The translations under genes were made by a program, and so were the position numbers. From Xanthobacter sp. NM-59 (GTDB lineage: Bacteria; Pseudomonadota; Alphaproteobacteria; Rhizobiales; Xanthobacteraceae), in contig NZ_JACBFQ010000008.1 in NCBI RefSeq assembly GCF_021401125.1, forward strand, positions 62,001 through 126,000: a stretch of 64,000 nucleotides of DNA. The letters are read 5' to 3'. The notes below the pieces were generated by a model. That model made no database searches, was not told the origin of the DNA, and saw nothing but the letters and a program-made list of their open reading frames with translations. This document shows positions 33,645-43,168 of the stretch, piece after piece; the first letter of the stretch is position 1, and each line of letters starts with the position of its first letter.

Positions 33645-34629
33645 GCTGCGCCCGCCTTGCCATCCAACTGCGCAGCAGCAAGACGAGCCATGCCCCGATG
33701 CCGAGCAGGGCCGCCGCGCCGAGCGGCCATTGATAGAGCGGAAGCTTCGGCCGCCAGGTCTGCGTCTGCAGCTTGACCGGTGCGAGCCGGTCGATGTCCG
33801 CGTAGATGCGTTCGAGATCGGCGCCGTTCTCCGCCCTGAAAAACTGGCCACCCGTCGCCGCGGCCACGGCCTGCAGCGTCTGGAAGTCCACCCGGTTCTC
33901 GCCGGTGGCGTCGGGGTCGCCCACACCGATGGTGTAGATGACGAGACCGTGCTCGCGCGCGATCTGGGCGGCATGGGCGGGCGGCACGCGGCTGGCTGTG
34001 TCATTGCCGTCCGTCAGCAGGATCAGCATCTTCTGCTGCGCCTTGCTGGCCTCAAATGCCTTGATCGAGAGCCCGATGGCATCGCCGATGGCGGTCTGCT
34101 GGCCCGCCATGCCCACCTCGGTCTGGTTCAAGAGCGCCTGAATGGTGGCGAGGTCCTGGGTGAACGGGCACTGGATATAGGCCTTGGTGCCGAACAGGAT
34201 CAGGCCGATGCGATCACCCTTGCGGCGGGCGATGAAGGCATCGACCACCTGCTTCACCCCCGCGAGGCGCTGGATCATCTTCTTGTCGGCGGTCTGGAAA
34301 TCCACCTGGTCCATGGAGCCGGAAATGTCGATGGCCAGCATCATGTCACGCGCCGAGATGTCGTGGCGGATGGGCTCGCCGACCCGTTGCGGCTGCGCCA
34401 GCGCGATGATGATGAGCACCCACATGAGCGAGGCCACGATCATCTGCAGCGCCAGCCGGCGCACCACCACCGCGCCTTTCTGCGGGGTCTGGCCGGTGGC
34501 TTCGGCCACCTTGGCGAAGAAGGGGATCTGCACCGAGGCGCGCTGCTCGCGATAGGGCGGCAGCAGCCACCATGCGAGGAGGGGCAAGGGCAGCGCCAAA
34601 AAGGCCCAGGGCCACGCGAATTCGATCAT
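33637..34629 (-). CDS. BatA-like von Willebrand factor A protein
   Basis: A 330-residue protein with N-terminal TM segments (FLALPLPLLAWWLLPP and a second around 50-68), a VWA domain with perfect MIDAS motif DISGSMDQVD, TNG/DxxD-type distal residues (LLTDGNDTAS), and a C-terminal TM helix (GAAALLGIGAWLVLLL). Start is ATG 34629 (MIEFAWPWAF), which overlaps the DUF4381 stop. Likely forms a membrane complex with the BatB-TPR and BatD proteins, with MoxR as chaperone. Confidence 0.92.
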   Translation of the reverse strand: MIEFAWPWAFLALPLPLLAWWLLPPYREQRASVQIPFFAKVAEATGQTPQKGAVVVRRLALQMIVASLMWVLIIIALAQPQRVGEPIRHDISARDMMLAIDISGSMDQVDFQTADKKMIQRLAGVKQVVDAFIARRKGDRIGLILFGTKAYIQCPFTQDLATIQALLNQTEVGMAGQQTAIGDAIGLSIKAFEASKAQQKMLILLTDGNDTASRVPPAHAAQIAREHGLVIYTIGVGDPDATGENRVDFQTLQAVAAATGGQFFRAENGADLERIYADIDRLAPVKLQTQTWRPKLPLYQWPLGAAALLGIGAWLVLLLRSWMARRAQHA

Positions 34630-35156
34630 GGGCGAACCCCCCGCCGGTGGCCGCGGATCCACGCCCGCACCGCCTGGATCTGCCCCTTTGCATCGGTGCC
34701 CGCGGTCGGCCCATAGGCGGAAATTTCAAGGGCACGCCCCGGCCCCTGGGAGAAGGCGCGCGCCGTATCGGTCCGGTCGAGAAAGGCGAGCCAGGCCGCC
34801 CCGGAAAGAGCGGCCACCTCGTCGCGCGGAAAGGCGGCAAGCGCCGTGCGCCGCAGGAGCGAGGCCAGGGTGCAGGCGAGGTCCGCCGTGGACAATGTGC
34901 CCGAGCGGGCCTCGATGCCCCTGAGCTCGGACAGGGCCTGGCGGCGATAGCGATTGACGCGCCAATGGTGGATCGCGCGGACCGTGCCGACGGCAAGGCC
35001 CAGCAGCACAACCACCAGCAGGATGCGCGCCGGCCAGGTCTGGGGCCACAGGCTGACCGGCGCCGGCAACGGAATGTCGACGAGCCCGGCGACGGGATCG
35101 ACCACTTGCGGGGCAGCCGCAACGGGTGCCGAAGGGGTAGCCACAGGATCAGCCAA
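34626..35156 (-). CDS. DUF4381 domain protein
   Basis: A 176-residue single-pass membrane protein. After a short proline/alanine N-terminus and the family segment VDIPLPAPVSLWPQTW, one TM helix (ILLVVVLLGLAVGTVRAI) and a cytoplasmic helical domain containing LACTLASLLRRTALAAFPRD and WLAFLDRT. DUF4381 is a constant member of MoxR/DUF58/VWA loci. The start is a TTG at 35156 with GGGAGG 7 nt upstream, overlapping the DUF58 stop. Its exact role is not known. Confidence 0.88.
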   Translation of the reverse strand: MADPVATPSAPVAAAPQVVDPVAGLVDIPLPAPVSLWPQTWPARILLVVVLLGLAVGTVRAIHHWRVNRYRRQALSELRGIEARSGTLSTADLACTLASLLRRTALAAFPRDEVAALSGAAWLAFLDRTDTARAFSQGPGRALEISAYGPTAGTDAKGQIQAVRAWIRGHRRGVRP

Positions 35157-36135
35157 GCGCGCCTCCCAGCACCGGGGGCTCGTTCCGCCCGTTGAGGGCG
35201 GGCAACTGCCCGATCAGCTTCTGGATCTGCCTTGCGGTCTCCTCCGCGGCGCTCAGGGGCAGAACCGGCACGCCCAGCTCCCGCGTCCAGGCGAACACGC
35301 TGCGAAGCCGCGCCTCGGTCACCTCCCGGATATTCTTGCGGACACTTTCCCGGCCCACCTCGAGGACGATCTGCAATTCGCCGTCGGTCACCGTCATGCG
35401 CGCGCTGGCGGGCAGCTCGCTTTGCAGCGGGTCGTGCACCAGCAGCGCGATAACGCTGTTGTGCCGCGAAAGATCGGCGATGATGTCATGGGTGGCCTCA
35501 TCCGCCCCGTCGAAATCGCTGATGACGATCACCGTCGCATCGTGCGGAGCGAGCCGCCGCACCCGGTCCAGCGCGCGATTGAGCATGTCCGGATGGGAGA
35601 CGATCCCCCGGCCGACGCCCAGCATCTGGTTGCGGGCGACGATCTGGCTGAGCAGGTGCAGGACCGTGTGGCGTGCACGCTCCGGGCGCACCTCCTCCAT
35701 GTCGGTGTCGTTGAAGACGAGGCCGCCGATGCGGTCGCCAGCGGCGAGAATGCGCCAGGCGCAGATGGCGCCGGCCTGCGCCGCCGTGACCGATTTCATG
35801 GCGAGCCGGCTGCCGAAGAACATGGACAGCCGCTGGTCGATGACGAGGAGGCCCTGGCGGTCGCGCTCCTCATTGAAGACGCGGACATGGGGCTTGCGCA
35901 GCCGCGCGGTCACTTTCCAGTCGATGGAGCGCACATCGTCGCCGGGGCGATAGTCGCGGATCTCCTCGAAATTGAGGCCGCGCCCGCGCATGCGCGAGGC
36001 ATAGCGGCCGGCGAGCAGGCTATGGACGGGCTGCCGCGGCAGGAAGGACACGCGCCGGCCGCGCTGCTCCAGCGCGATCAGCTCCTGGAGATCCACATAG
36101 ACCCCTTCAACCGCCGCGGCGCTCGCTTCTGCCAT
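35149..36135 (-). CDS. DUF58 domain protein
   Basis: A 328-residue protein of the DUF58 family. The signature RPGDDVRSIDWKVTARLRKP (with RDYRPGDD) is clear, and the C-terminal part has a VWA-like fold with VIVISDFDGADEATHD. DUF58 proteins pair with MoxR ATPases and are thought to be their clients. ATG at 36135. It is separated from moxR by a 113-bp gap filled by a palindromic repeat, the only break in an otherwise overlapping operon. Confidence 0.92.
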   Translation of the reverse strand: MAEASAAAVEGVYVDLQELIALEQRGRRVSFLPRQPVHSLLAGRYASRMRGRGLNFEEIRDYRPGDDVRSIDWKVTARLRKPHVRVFNEERDRQGLLVIDQRLSMFFGSRLAMKSVTAAQAGAICAWRILAAGDRIGGLVFNDTDMEEVRPERARHTVLHLLSQIVARNQMLGVGRGIVSHPDMLNRALDRVRRLAPHDATVIVISDFDGADEATHDIIADLSRHNSVIALLVHDPLQSELPASARMTVTDGELQIVLEVGRESVRKNIREVTEARLRSVFAWTRELGVPVLPLSAAEETARQIQKLIGQLPALNGRNEPPVLGGALG

Positions 36136-36146
36136 AACGGGCTCCT

Positions 36147-36252
36147 TAGAGCGTTTTCGAGCGAAGCGGAGACCGGCTCGCGTGAAGAAAACGCGTTAAT
36201 ACAAAAGCCTAGAGCATTTGACGTGAGGCAATGTGAACGGAAAATGCTCTAG
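36147..36252. repeat. Rhizobiales-type palindromic intergenic repeat (two hairpins)
   Basis: The first hairpin pairs GCGTTTTC (36151-36158) with GAAAACGC (36187-36194), with nested CGAGC/GCTCG. The second pairs AGAGCATTT (36211-36219) with AAATGCTCT (36242-36250). The text GAGCGTTTTCGAGCGAAG is a common repetitive intergenic element in Hyphomicrobiales genomes. It separates moxR from DUF58 and may modulate mRNA stability. A divergent copy is at 52782-52839. Confidence 0.8.
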
Positions 36253-37226
36253 ACCGACGCGACCTGCGCGACGATCTTGTCCAGGGCCTGGTCCACGCTC
36301 ACCCCCTCCGACATGGCCTCGTAGCTCAGGATGATCCGATGCCGCAGGCAATCATGCAGCACGGTGCGGATGTGGTCAGGCGTGACGAAGGTCTCGCCAT
36401 CGAGCCAGGCCCGCACCCGGGCGCACCGGTCGAGGGCCAGCGAGCCGCGTGGGCTTGCCCCCACCTGGATCAGCTTGCCCAAGGCATCTCCGTAGCGTTC
36501 CGGAAAGCGGGTCGCGAAGATCAGGTCGACCATGTATTTCTGCGCCGCGTCGGATACGAAAATGTCGTCGATCTCGCCACGCGCGTCGAAGACGGCCTGT
36601 TGCGGGATCGGCTCCGGCTCTGGGCCTTTGTCCTTCGCCTTGCGCGCGTTCTCGGCCCGGTTGAGCTTGATGATCTCGCCTTCCACCGCCTCGTCCGGAT
36701 AGGTGATGACCACCTGCATCAGGAAGCGGTCCAGCTGGGCCTCCGGCAGGGGATAGGTGCCTTCCTGCTCGATGGGGTTTTCCGTCGCCAGAACCATGAA
36801 CAGCTGAGGCAGCCTGTAGGTCTTGCCGGCAACGGTCACCTGCCGCTCTTCCATGGCCTCCAGCAGCGCGGATTGCACCTTGGCGGGGGCGCGGTTGATC
36901 TCGTCGGCCAAAAGCAGATTGGCGAAGATCGGCCCCCTCTGGAAGGTGAACTGCCCACCTTTGTCGGTCTGCACATAGATTTCCGCGCCCGTCACGTCGG
37001 AGGGCAGCAGATCGGGCGTGAACTGGATTCGCGAGAGGTCCGCGGCGAGATTCTTCGCCAGGGCCTTGACCGCCCGGGTCTTGGCGAGGCCCGGCAGGCT
37101 CTCCAGCAGAATGTTCCCGTTGGCCAAAAGGCCGATCAGCATGCTCTCCACCAGATGGTCCTGGCCGAGCACCAGCTTGCCGATGCGAGCCTTCAATTCG
37201 AGAATTGCCTCACGCGTTGCGCTCAT
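36249..37226 (-). CDS. MoxR family AAA ATPase
   Basis: A 325-residue AAA+ chaperone. Walker A is a variant, LLESLPGLAKTRAVKAL (GLAKT), Walker B reads LLLADEINRAPAKVQSALLE, and sensor 1 is VLATENPIEQEGTYPLPEAQ, the MoxR hallmark. MoxR proteins mature or remodel VWA proteins; BatA and BatB-TPR are encoded downstream. ATG at 37226 overlaps the stop of the spermidine-synthase-like gene as ATGA, so these are coupled. Confidence 0.95.
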   Translation of the reverse strand: MSATREAILELKARIGKLVLGQDHLVESMLIGLLANGNILLESLPGLAKTRAVKALAKNLAADLSRIQFTPDLLPSDVTGAEIYVQTDKGGQFTFQRGPIFANLLLADEINRAPAKVQSALLEAMEERQVTVAGKTYRLPQLFMVLATENPIEQEGTYPLPEAQLDRFLMQVVITYPDEAVEGEIIKLNRAENARKAKDKGPEPEPIPQQAVFDARGEIDDIFVSDAAQKYMVDLIFATRFPERYGDALGKLIQVGASPRGSLALDRCARVRAWLDGETFVTPDHIRTVLHDCLRHRIILSYEAMSEGVSVDQALDKIVAQVASV

Positions 37227-39772
37227 TGGCGCGCCCCCCCAACAAACCAGAGGTAATAGGGATTTTGACCATCCTCGCGCATCACCCGGGCGATGTTGCG
37301 CGCCCAGCTCTCGCGCTCGCCCGCCTGGGCGCTCAGCGCGGCGGCGTAGAAGGCCAGCAGACGTTCATTCTCCACGGCCACCGCAGCCCGGAAGGCCGCA
37401 TCGGCGCCCTCAAGGGGCGGCGGCGTGTACAAGGCCAGCAATTGGGGCAGCACGCGCGCGAACTCGCCCGGGCGGACCCAGCTTGAATATTCGATACGCG
37501 GATCATCGTCCGTCACCGCGGGGGCATTGCCGGCATAGCGCTCCAGGCCCGCCCGATCGGTGACCCAGGTGGCGAGAAGGGCGGCGGGGCTGGCAATGCC
37601 CACCTCTTTCAGCGCATGCGCCACCTGCGGCTGATCGAACCGCCGGATGATGCTCGGCACGTCCAGCGGCACGGGCGCATCGGAGCCGATCAGCAGCATT
37701 TCATGGATGTCCGTGGTCCACAGCGAGGCGTGGGGGAAGGCATCCAGGAAGCTGCGCACCAGGGAGCGCGTATCCTCGTCATTCTGCGTGCCGAGCGGCA
37801 GCCACTGGGCCATGATGCCCTGGGCCCGCAGGCGCGCGCGGGCGAGGCGATAAAAGTCGGTGGAATAGAGATTCACCACTCCCGCAGCGGCTGGCGGTGG
37901 CGGCTCCAGGGTGATGACGTCATATTGCGTCGCGCTCGCCAGCAGTTCGCGGCGACCGTCACGGAGGCGAATGTCGAGACGAGGATCTATGGCGGCGCCA
38001 TAATTGCCCACGAAATCCGGTGCGGCCTTCAGGACCGCCGGAAGCAGCTCCGCCACCACCGTCTTTTCAAGGCTGGGAAAGCGCAGCAGGGCGCCGGCCG
38101 TGATGCCGGTTCCGAGCCCGATCACCAGGGCCGAGCGCGGCTCGCCCACGTGCAGGATCAACGGTAGCAGCGCCTGGAGCCGCATGTAGCGCAGCGACGG
38201 CATGGCATCGCCGGAGTTCGACACGCCCTGAATGTAGAGCCGCCGGAAATGCTGCTCGCCCCGTCCCTGCTCCAGCACGGCCACCGTGCCGCCCCAGCTC
38301 TCGTCATAGGTCACCAGCGCGCCCCGGCGCGACTGAGCGAGCAGGTCGCCGAGCCGGCTCGACGGCGTCATGACCGAAAGCGCGACCGTCGCCATCACGA
38401 TCACGGCCATCACGATCGCAGGGCGCCTTCTCCCGGTCGCGGGGAACCGCCGCTGCCCGGCCACCAGGGCCGCCAATCCGAGCGCAGCGGCCGCCAGCGC
38501 CAAGGCCGCCATGGTCTTGATGAGACCCAGGCCAGGCACGAGCACGAGACCCGCGATCGCGACGCCAACAAGGCCCCCGATGGTGTTCAGGCCGATGGCG
38601 GCGCCCACATCGCGACCAACGCGGCTTTCCTGCGCCACCAGCCGGATCGCGACGGGAAAGGCCGCGCCAAGGAGCAGGGTCGGAGGAAGGACGACCCATG
38701 CGGCCGCGACCGCGAACCGGGCGCTCATGCCCGCAAGCTCGCTGCCCGTCCAGTTGAACACGATGGCCTCAAGGGCGGTCTGCGCCACCGCGACCCAGCT
38801 GCCGAGGGCCGAGATCGTTCCAAGGCCGACAAGCCCGGCGCCGGCAATCAGCACGGCAAAGGCGTTCCATGGATTGCGCAAGCGATCGACGAAACGCGTG
38901 CACACAAACGCGCCCAGGGCGAGGCCGACGAGATGGGTGGCAAGGACGATGGAGAACGCGAAGACGCGGGTGCTCAGAAATTGCACGATCGCCTGCGACC
39001 ACACCACCTCATATCCCAGCGCGATGCCACCAGCCACCGCATAGAGGATGAGTGCCAGTCGCCCGCCTGAATGCCCCACGGTGCCCGTGGCATCTGGCGC
39101 CTTCGGCACCTGCTCGCGCGACTGCCGCAGCGTAAGACCCCCAACTGCCGCGGCAACATTGGCGAGGGCCGCGACAAGCGCCGTCCCCTGCACGCCGACG
39201 CCCGGAATGATCAGGAAGGTCGCCCCCAGGGCGCCGACGATGGCCCCGGCGGTATTGGCGGCGTAGAGGCGCCCCGTTGCCGTCGCGATCTCGCTGCCGC
39301 GGGGCGCGATGGCGCGCGCGAGCACCGGCAGCGTTCCGCCCATCAGGAAAGGTGGAGTCGCGACGATCGCAAACAGCATCAGCCAGGCGAGTGCGGGCTG
39401 CTGCGCCTCCAGTGTGGCGAACGGGGGGGCGATGTGCGCGAGAAGCCATGTGGTGGCGATGCCGGCTGCGGCAACGCCCAGTTCCAGGCCCGCATAAAAC
39501 CGCAGCGGCCGGCCGACAGCATCCGCGAGGCGGCCAATCAGCACCCCGCCGAATCCGAGCCCCGCAAAGAATGCGCTGACCGCAATGGTGATCGCATGAA
39601 TGTCGACACCGACCACCAGCGAGAGCTGCTTGGCCCAGAGCACCTGATAGACCAGGGCCGCCGCGCCGGACACGAACAGCAGGCCGGACGCAAGGGCCGT
39701 GGCGCGCGCCCGCGCCTTTGTGGCGTCTTCTTCCCTTTGTGCAGAAAGGCGCGCGCGGGAGCGATGAGACAT
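37223..39772 (-). CDS. Fused membrane (MFS-like)/spermidine synthase-like protein
   Basis: An 849-residue fusion. The N-terminal ~480 residues form about 12 TM helices in the MFS-like layout of this family (first helix ALASGLLFVSGAAALVYQVL). The C-terminal ~300 residues are spermidine-synthase-like, with the SAM-binding loop ALVIGLGTGITAGAL, the acidic loop VVAELLPAV and RDGRRELL. The usual catalytic aspartate region (D-x-x-D-P) is replaced by LEPPPP, so aminopropyl transfer is doubtful. ATG at 39772. Its stop overlaps the moxR start, which places it at the head of the MoxR/Bat operon. Substrate unknown. Confidence 0.87.
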   Translation of the reverse strand: MSHRSRARLSAQREEDATKARARATALASGLLFVSGAAALVYQVLWAKQLSLVVGVDIHAITIAVSAFFAGLGFGGVLIGRLADAVGRPLRFYAGLELGVAAAGIATTWLLAHIAPPFATLEAQQPALAWLMLFAIVATPPFLMGGTLPVLARAIAPRGSEIATATGRLYAANTAGAIVGALGATFLIIPGVGVQGTALVAALANVAAAVGGLTLRQSREQVPKAPDATGTVGHSGGRLALILYAVAGGIALGYEVVWSQAIVQFLSTRVFAFSIVLATHLVGLALGAFVCTRFVDRLRNPWNAFAVLIAGAGLVGLGTISALGSWVAVAQTALEAIVFNWTGSELAGMSARFAVAAAWVVLPPTLLLGAAFPVAIRLVAQESRVGRDVGAAIGLNTIGGLVGVAIAGLVLVPGLGLIKTMAALALAAAALGLAALVAGQRRFPATGRRRPAIVMAVIVMATVALSVMTPSSRLGDLLAQSRRGALVTYDESWGGTVAVLEQGRGEQHFRRLYIQGVSNSGDAMPSLRYMRLQALLPLILHVGEPRSALVIGLGTGITAGALLRFPSLEKTVVAELLPAVLKAAPDFVGNYGAAIDPRLDIRLRDGRRELLASATQYDVITLEPPPPAAAGVVNLYSTDFYRLARARLRAQGIMAQWLPLGTQNDEDTRSLVRSFLDAFPHASLWTTDIHEMLLIGSDAPVPLDVPSIIRRFDQPQVAHALKEVGIASPAALLATWVTDRAGLERYAGNAPAVTDDDPRIEYSSWVRPGEFARVLPQLLALYTPPPLEGADAAFRAAVAVENERLLAFYAAALSAQAGERESWARNIARVMREDGQNPYYLWFVGGARQ

Positions 39773-39869
39773 CAGGGGTGCAACACCAATGGGCTTCAGC
39801 CTCGGGACGTTTTGACATCGCCGGCCGCATCTTCGGCGGCCGGCGATGTGGCGTTACGCTTTCCGCGTT

Positions 39870-41588
39870 TTACTTCTTTTCTTGCGGCTTCTGCGCCTGC
39901 TGCTTCGCCAGCTCGCTCTTGAGCTGCTGCACCGCCTGGTCGATGGAGAAGGAGGCAGGCATCTGGCTCGGCGGATACTCCACGAAGGTCTGCAGGAAGT
40001 CCGTCCCGCGCCGGATGCCCTCGAAGATCAGGTAGACATTGTCCACGTTCCACTTGTCATAGGTGGTGGTGGGACCAATGTCGCCGCGCTCATAGGGATC
40101 CATGCGCAGGTTGTAGATCTTCGGGGTGCGCAGGCAGGTGAAGGGCTGGCGCCAGATCTGGAACCCGCCCTGCGCCGTCTGCTCGCAGAAGACGATCTTC
40201 CACGCCATGGGATTGGTGGCGCCCGGCAGCACGTTGTCATAGCGCATGGCCACGAGCTCGCCGTCGTCGTCAAAATAGTAGAATTCGGTGCGGGCGGACT
40301 TGTCGGTCTGCCCGGTCAGGAGCGGCAGCTGATTGTAACCGTCCAGGTGCACCTTGAAGGTCTTGTCGCCGATCTTCGTTCCCTTCAGGAGGCGTTCCTT
40401 GATGGTGGTGTCACCCACCGCCGCCATGAGCGTGGGGAACCAGTCCAGGCCCGAGAACATGCCGTTGGAAACCTCCCCCGGCTTGATCTTGCCGGGCCAG
40501 CGCACCAGGGCCGGCACGCGGAAGGCGCCCTCCCAGTTGGAGTCCTTCTCGCTGCGGAAGGGCGAGGTCGCGGCATCGGGCCAGGTGAAGAAATTCGGCC
40601 CGTTGTCGGTGGTGAAAATGACGATGGTGTTGTCTGCGACGCCCAGATCGTCGAGCGCCTTCAGCAGCTTGCCCACATCCTGGTCCATCTCCCACATGCC
40701 GTCGGCATATTCATTGCCGCGTGGGCCGAGGCCACCCTTGCCCCGATAGGACTCGCGGACATGGGTGAAGATGTGCATCCGGGTGAAGTTCATCCAGGTG
40801 AAGAAGGGGCGCTTCGCCTTCACCTGCCGCGTCATGAAATCGATGGCCGCCTCGGTGGTCTCGTCGTCAATCGTCTCCATGCGCTTGACGGTGAGCGGAC
40901 CGGTATCTTCAATCTTCCCGTCCGCCGACGATTTGATCACGCCCCGCGGATTATAGGATTTGATGAAGGCCGGGTTGTTGCTCATCCAATAGGGGCGTTC
41001 CGGCTCCTCTTCGGCGTTCAGGTGGTAGAGATTGCCGAAGAACTCGTCGAAGCCGTGATTCGTCGGCAGGAAGCGATCCTGGTCGCCCAGGTGATTCTTG
41101 CCGAACTGGCCGGTGGCATAGCCCAGCGGCTTGAGCGCCTGCGCCAGGGTCACATCACGATCCTGAAGGCCGACGGACGACCCCGGAACGCCGACCTTCG
41201 TGAGGCCCGTGCGGAAGGCGGACTGGCCCGTGATGAAGGTCGCCCGGCCGGCGGTGCAGCTGTTCTCGGCATAATAGTCCGTGAACATCATACCTTCGTT
41301 GGCGATCCGGTCGATGTTCGGCGTCTTGTAGCCGACGATGCCGTGGGTATAGGCGCTGACGTTCGACTGGCCCACATCATCGCCGAAAATGACGAGAATG
41401 TTCGGCCTTGTCGCCGTTTCCTGCGCCTCAGCGCGGGTCGAGACGCCCGCAGCCATGCCCGCGAACGCGAGCACCGCGGCCAACATCGCGCCGCCCCGCG
41501 CACTCAGTAGCGTTGCCCATCGCCGCCGGGCAGGCGGCGGGGCCGCAGTGACGCCGCAAACACCTTGTATTTCAAGGTCGCCACTCAT
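39870..41588 (-). CDS. Arylsulfatase family sulfatase
   Basis: A 572-residue exported sulfatase. A signal segment follows a 30-residue N-terminus (GAMLAAVLAFAGMAAG, cleavage near AEA|QE). Metal site NILVIFGDDVG, then the formylglycine motif CTAGR in NSCTAGRATFITGQ, KNHLGD, and IVIFTTDNGPNFF. CxAxR is an accepted variant of CxPxR; conversion of Cys needs a formylglycine-generating enzyme or anSME, not seen here. Start is ATG 41588 with GGAGG upstream. The sulfate ester substrate is not predictable. It is separated from the spermidine-synthase-like gene by 97 bp. Confidence 0.92.
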   Translation of the reverse strand: MSGDLEIQGVCGVTAAPPPARRRWATLLSARGGAMLAAVLAFAGMAAGVSTRAEAQETATRPNILVIFGDDVGQSNVSAYTHGIVGYKTPNIDRIANEGMMFTDYYAENSCTAGRATFITGQSAFRTGLTKVGVPGSSVGLQDRDVTLAQALKPLGYATGQFGKNHLGDQDRFLPTNHGFDEFFGNLYHLNAEEEPERPYWMSNNPAFIKSYNPRGVIKSSADGKIEDTGPLTVKRMETIDDETTEAAIDFMTRQVKAKRPFFTWMNFTRMHIFTHVRESYRGKGGLGPRGNEYADGMWEMDQDVGKLLKALDDLGVADNTIVIFTTDNGPNFFTWPDAATSPFRSEKDSNWEGAFRVPALVRWPGKIKPGEVSNGMFSGLDWFPTLMAAVGDTTIKERLLKGTKIGDKTFKVHLDGYNQLPLLTGQTDKSARTEFYYFDDDGELVAMRYDNVLPGATNPMAWKIVFCEQTAQGGFQIWRQPFTCLRTPKIYNLRMDPYERGDIGPTTTYDKWNVDNVYLIFEGIRRGTDFLQTFVEYPPSQMPASFSIDQAVQQLKSELAKQQAQKPQEKK

Positions 41589-42023
41589 GTGAGGCCTCCT
41601 CGTCATCTTCCGTCGCGACGCTTGCGGAACCAATGGTCCGAATCGACGCGCCGCCATGCACCGCCCCCAGGCGGCGTTGCGAAGCACTTTACCCTAAGCG
41701 GCGGAGTTCACACGTTTTAATTGTGAGAAACGAAGTCGGCTGACAAGGCGGCACCGTGGTCCCGCGACGTGGCGCGCCGATGCCCCTCTGGCGGGCGCCA
41801 AGTCTGCTGCAGATCTCCAAGCCAGGACTGAATCAAGCACCCGGACCACCGTTTGGGCTCGCCTGTGATGCCGCGTCCAGGGTCCATCTTCCCGCCGCTG
41901 GCGTAGCAGCCACCCTGCCCGCTCTTTGGCGATGGGGCGACCAATCCGCAGGCTTCGCCCGGCTCGCCGTGGTGACGGCAATGACTGCCGCAGCAGGGCA
42001 CGCTGCCCGGGCAGCGCACCGCG
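41589..42023. other. 435-bp gap without a supported gene
   Basis: Short open frames on both strands lack ribosome binding sites and family resemblance. It contains the upstream region of the sulfatase gene, including TTAATTGTGAGAAACG near 41718, which is AT-richer and may carry a promoter. Nothing else was recognised. Confidence 0.4.
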
Positions 42024-42779
42024 TCAGCGCGCCGGTGTGATGACCAGGAGCTCGGTTCGGGGGGCATCGGGCAGGCATTTCAGCAGATGCGGCCCATCGA
42101 CGCCCTCCGCCAATGCATGCGCGGCATCATCCACCTCCGCGAGGCTCCATGACACATCCGCGCGGATGAACTGCCCCATCACCATCCAGGGCACCCGCGA
42201 ACCGCGCGCCCCGTCCCCATCCAATGACAGCCGAAGCGCCCGTGCGGCATCCCGCCCCTTGCCGGGCATGCATCGGGCGCGCGCATCCACGCGCCGGCCC
42301 TCCGCCATGCCCATGCAGCCGGTCGTCAAGTCGTGCTCATCGCTGCCAATCACTCCGGACCGCAGCAGGAAATGAGCAAGGTCCTCGGCAATGAAGCTCA
42401 GCTCCTCCCCGGGGCAGCGCAGGACGAGATGAAACGCGCCAAGGGGCGAGAGCGTGCCGGCATCCCCCTCGTCCTCGGGCAACAGCGCGATGCGCCAGGT
42501 GGCATCGGCGCGAACAAGCGCGCCCGCCGGCAGATCGCGCAACGCCGCCCCATTCTCGACAACGAGAAGAGACCACCGGGCTGGCGTCTGAGTATCCGGC
42601 TCCGGATCGGCCCATGGCGGCAGCGCCCCGCCAATCCACCGAAGCCGCAGGTCATAGGCGACAGGCTGCCGGCGCAGCTCCGAAAGCCCTCGCGCAATGG
42701 CATCCGGAAACGCCTCGATGGAGAGGGCCCGACCGATGGATGGCAAGGCAGGGGCAGGCTGAAGGCTGGGTGGAGTCAT
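42024..42779 (-). CDS. Hypothetical protein
   Basis: A 251-residue soluble protein from ATG 42779 (MTPPSLQPAPALPSIGRAL); an upstream ATG at 42833 adds 18 residues. It has an acidic, Trp-containing composition, with DLRLRWIGGALPPWADPEPD, a segment LSFIAEDLAHFLLRSGVIGS and a C-terminal VSWSLAEVDDAAHAL. No signal peptide, no TM segment, no known motif. It is divergent from the AAA ATPase gene at 43169 and could be part of the same locus. Family not recognised. Confidence 0.6.
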   Translation of the reverse strand: MTPPSLQPAPALPSIGRALSIEAFPDAIARGLSELRRQPVAYDLRLRWIGGALPPWADPEPDTQTPARWSLLVVENGAALRDLPAGALVRADATWRIALLPEDEGDAGTLSPLGAFHLVLRCPGEELSFIAEDLAHFLLRSGVIGSDEHDLTTGCMGMAEGRRVDARARCMPGKGRDAARALRLSLDGDGARGSRVPWMVMGQFIRADVSWSLAEVDDAAHALAEGVDGPHLLKCLPDAPRTELLVITPAR

Positions 42780-43168
42780 GAGGTGATCCTGGATTGGCGC
42801 GCCATTGGGTGATGATCGGGATGGCGCGCGCAAGTGTCAGAACCGGTCGCAGGCCCATGCAGGCGGCCCCGCCAATCCGGGCCGGGACGATGCGGCCGAA
42901 ACCGACATGCCGTCCATCCCTACCGCACTGCGCGCCCTGGGGAGGCGGCCCGACGGGGCGGGGCTGGGCTGGGCGCAAGGCAGACATATCCAGGGAGAAA
43001 TATTTCGTCGCGGCAGGGGCAATTCACAGCCCGCGACAGGTTCCCGTTTGAGGGAGGCCGCGCCGGCGGCCGCGGCCGGGCAGCTCGCGCCAGGGGGCGG
43101 CCGGCCCGCCCTCCCTCATCCACGCCCGCGGCGATGCTGCGGCGTTCGGACCTTTTTGCAGGAGATGA
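42780..43168. other. 389-bp divergent upstream region
   Basis: Very GC-rich spacer between the hypothetical gene and the AAA ATPase gene. Overlapping open frames (42834-43172 plus strand and shadows) are proline/arginine rich and look non-coding. AAATATTTCGTC at about 43000 is the only AT-rich spot and could contribute to a promoter. Confidence 0.35.
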
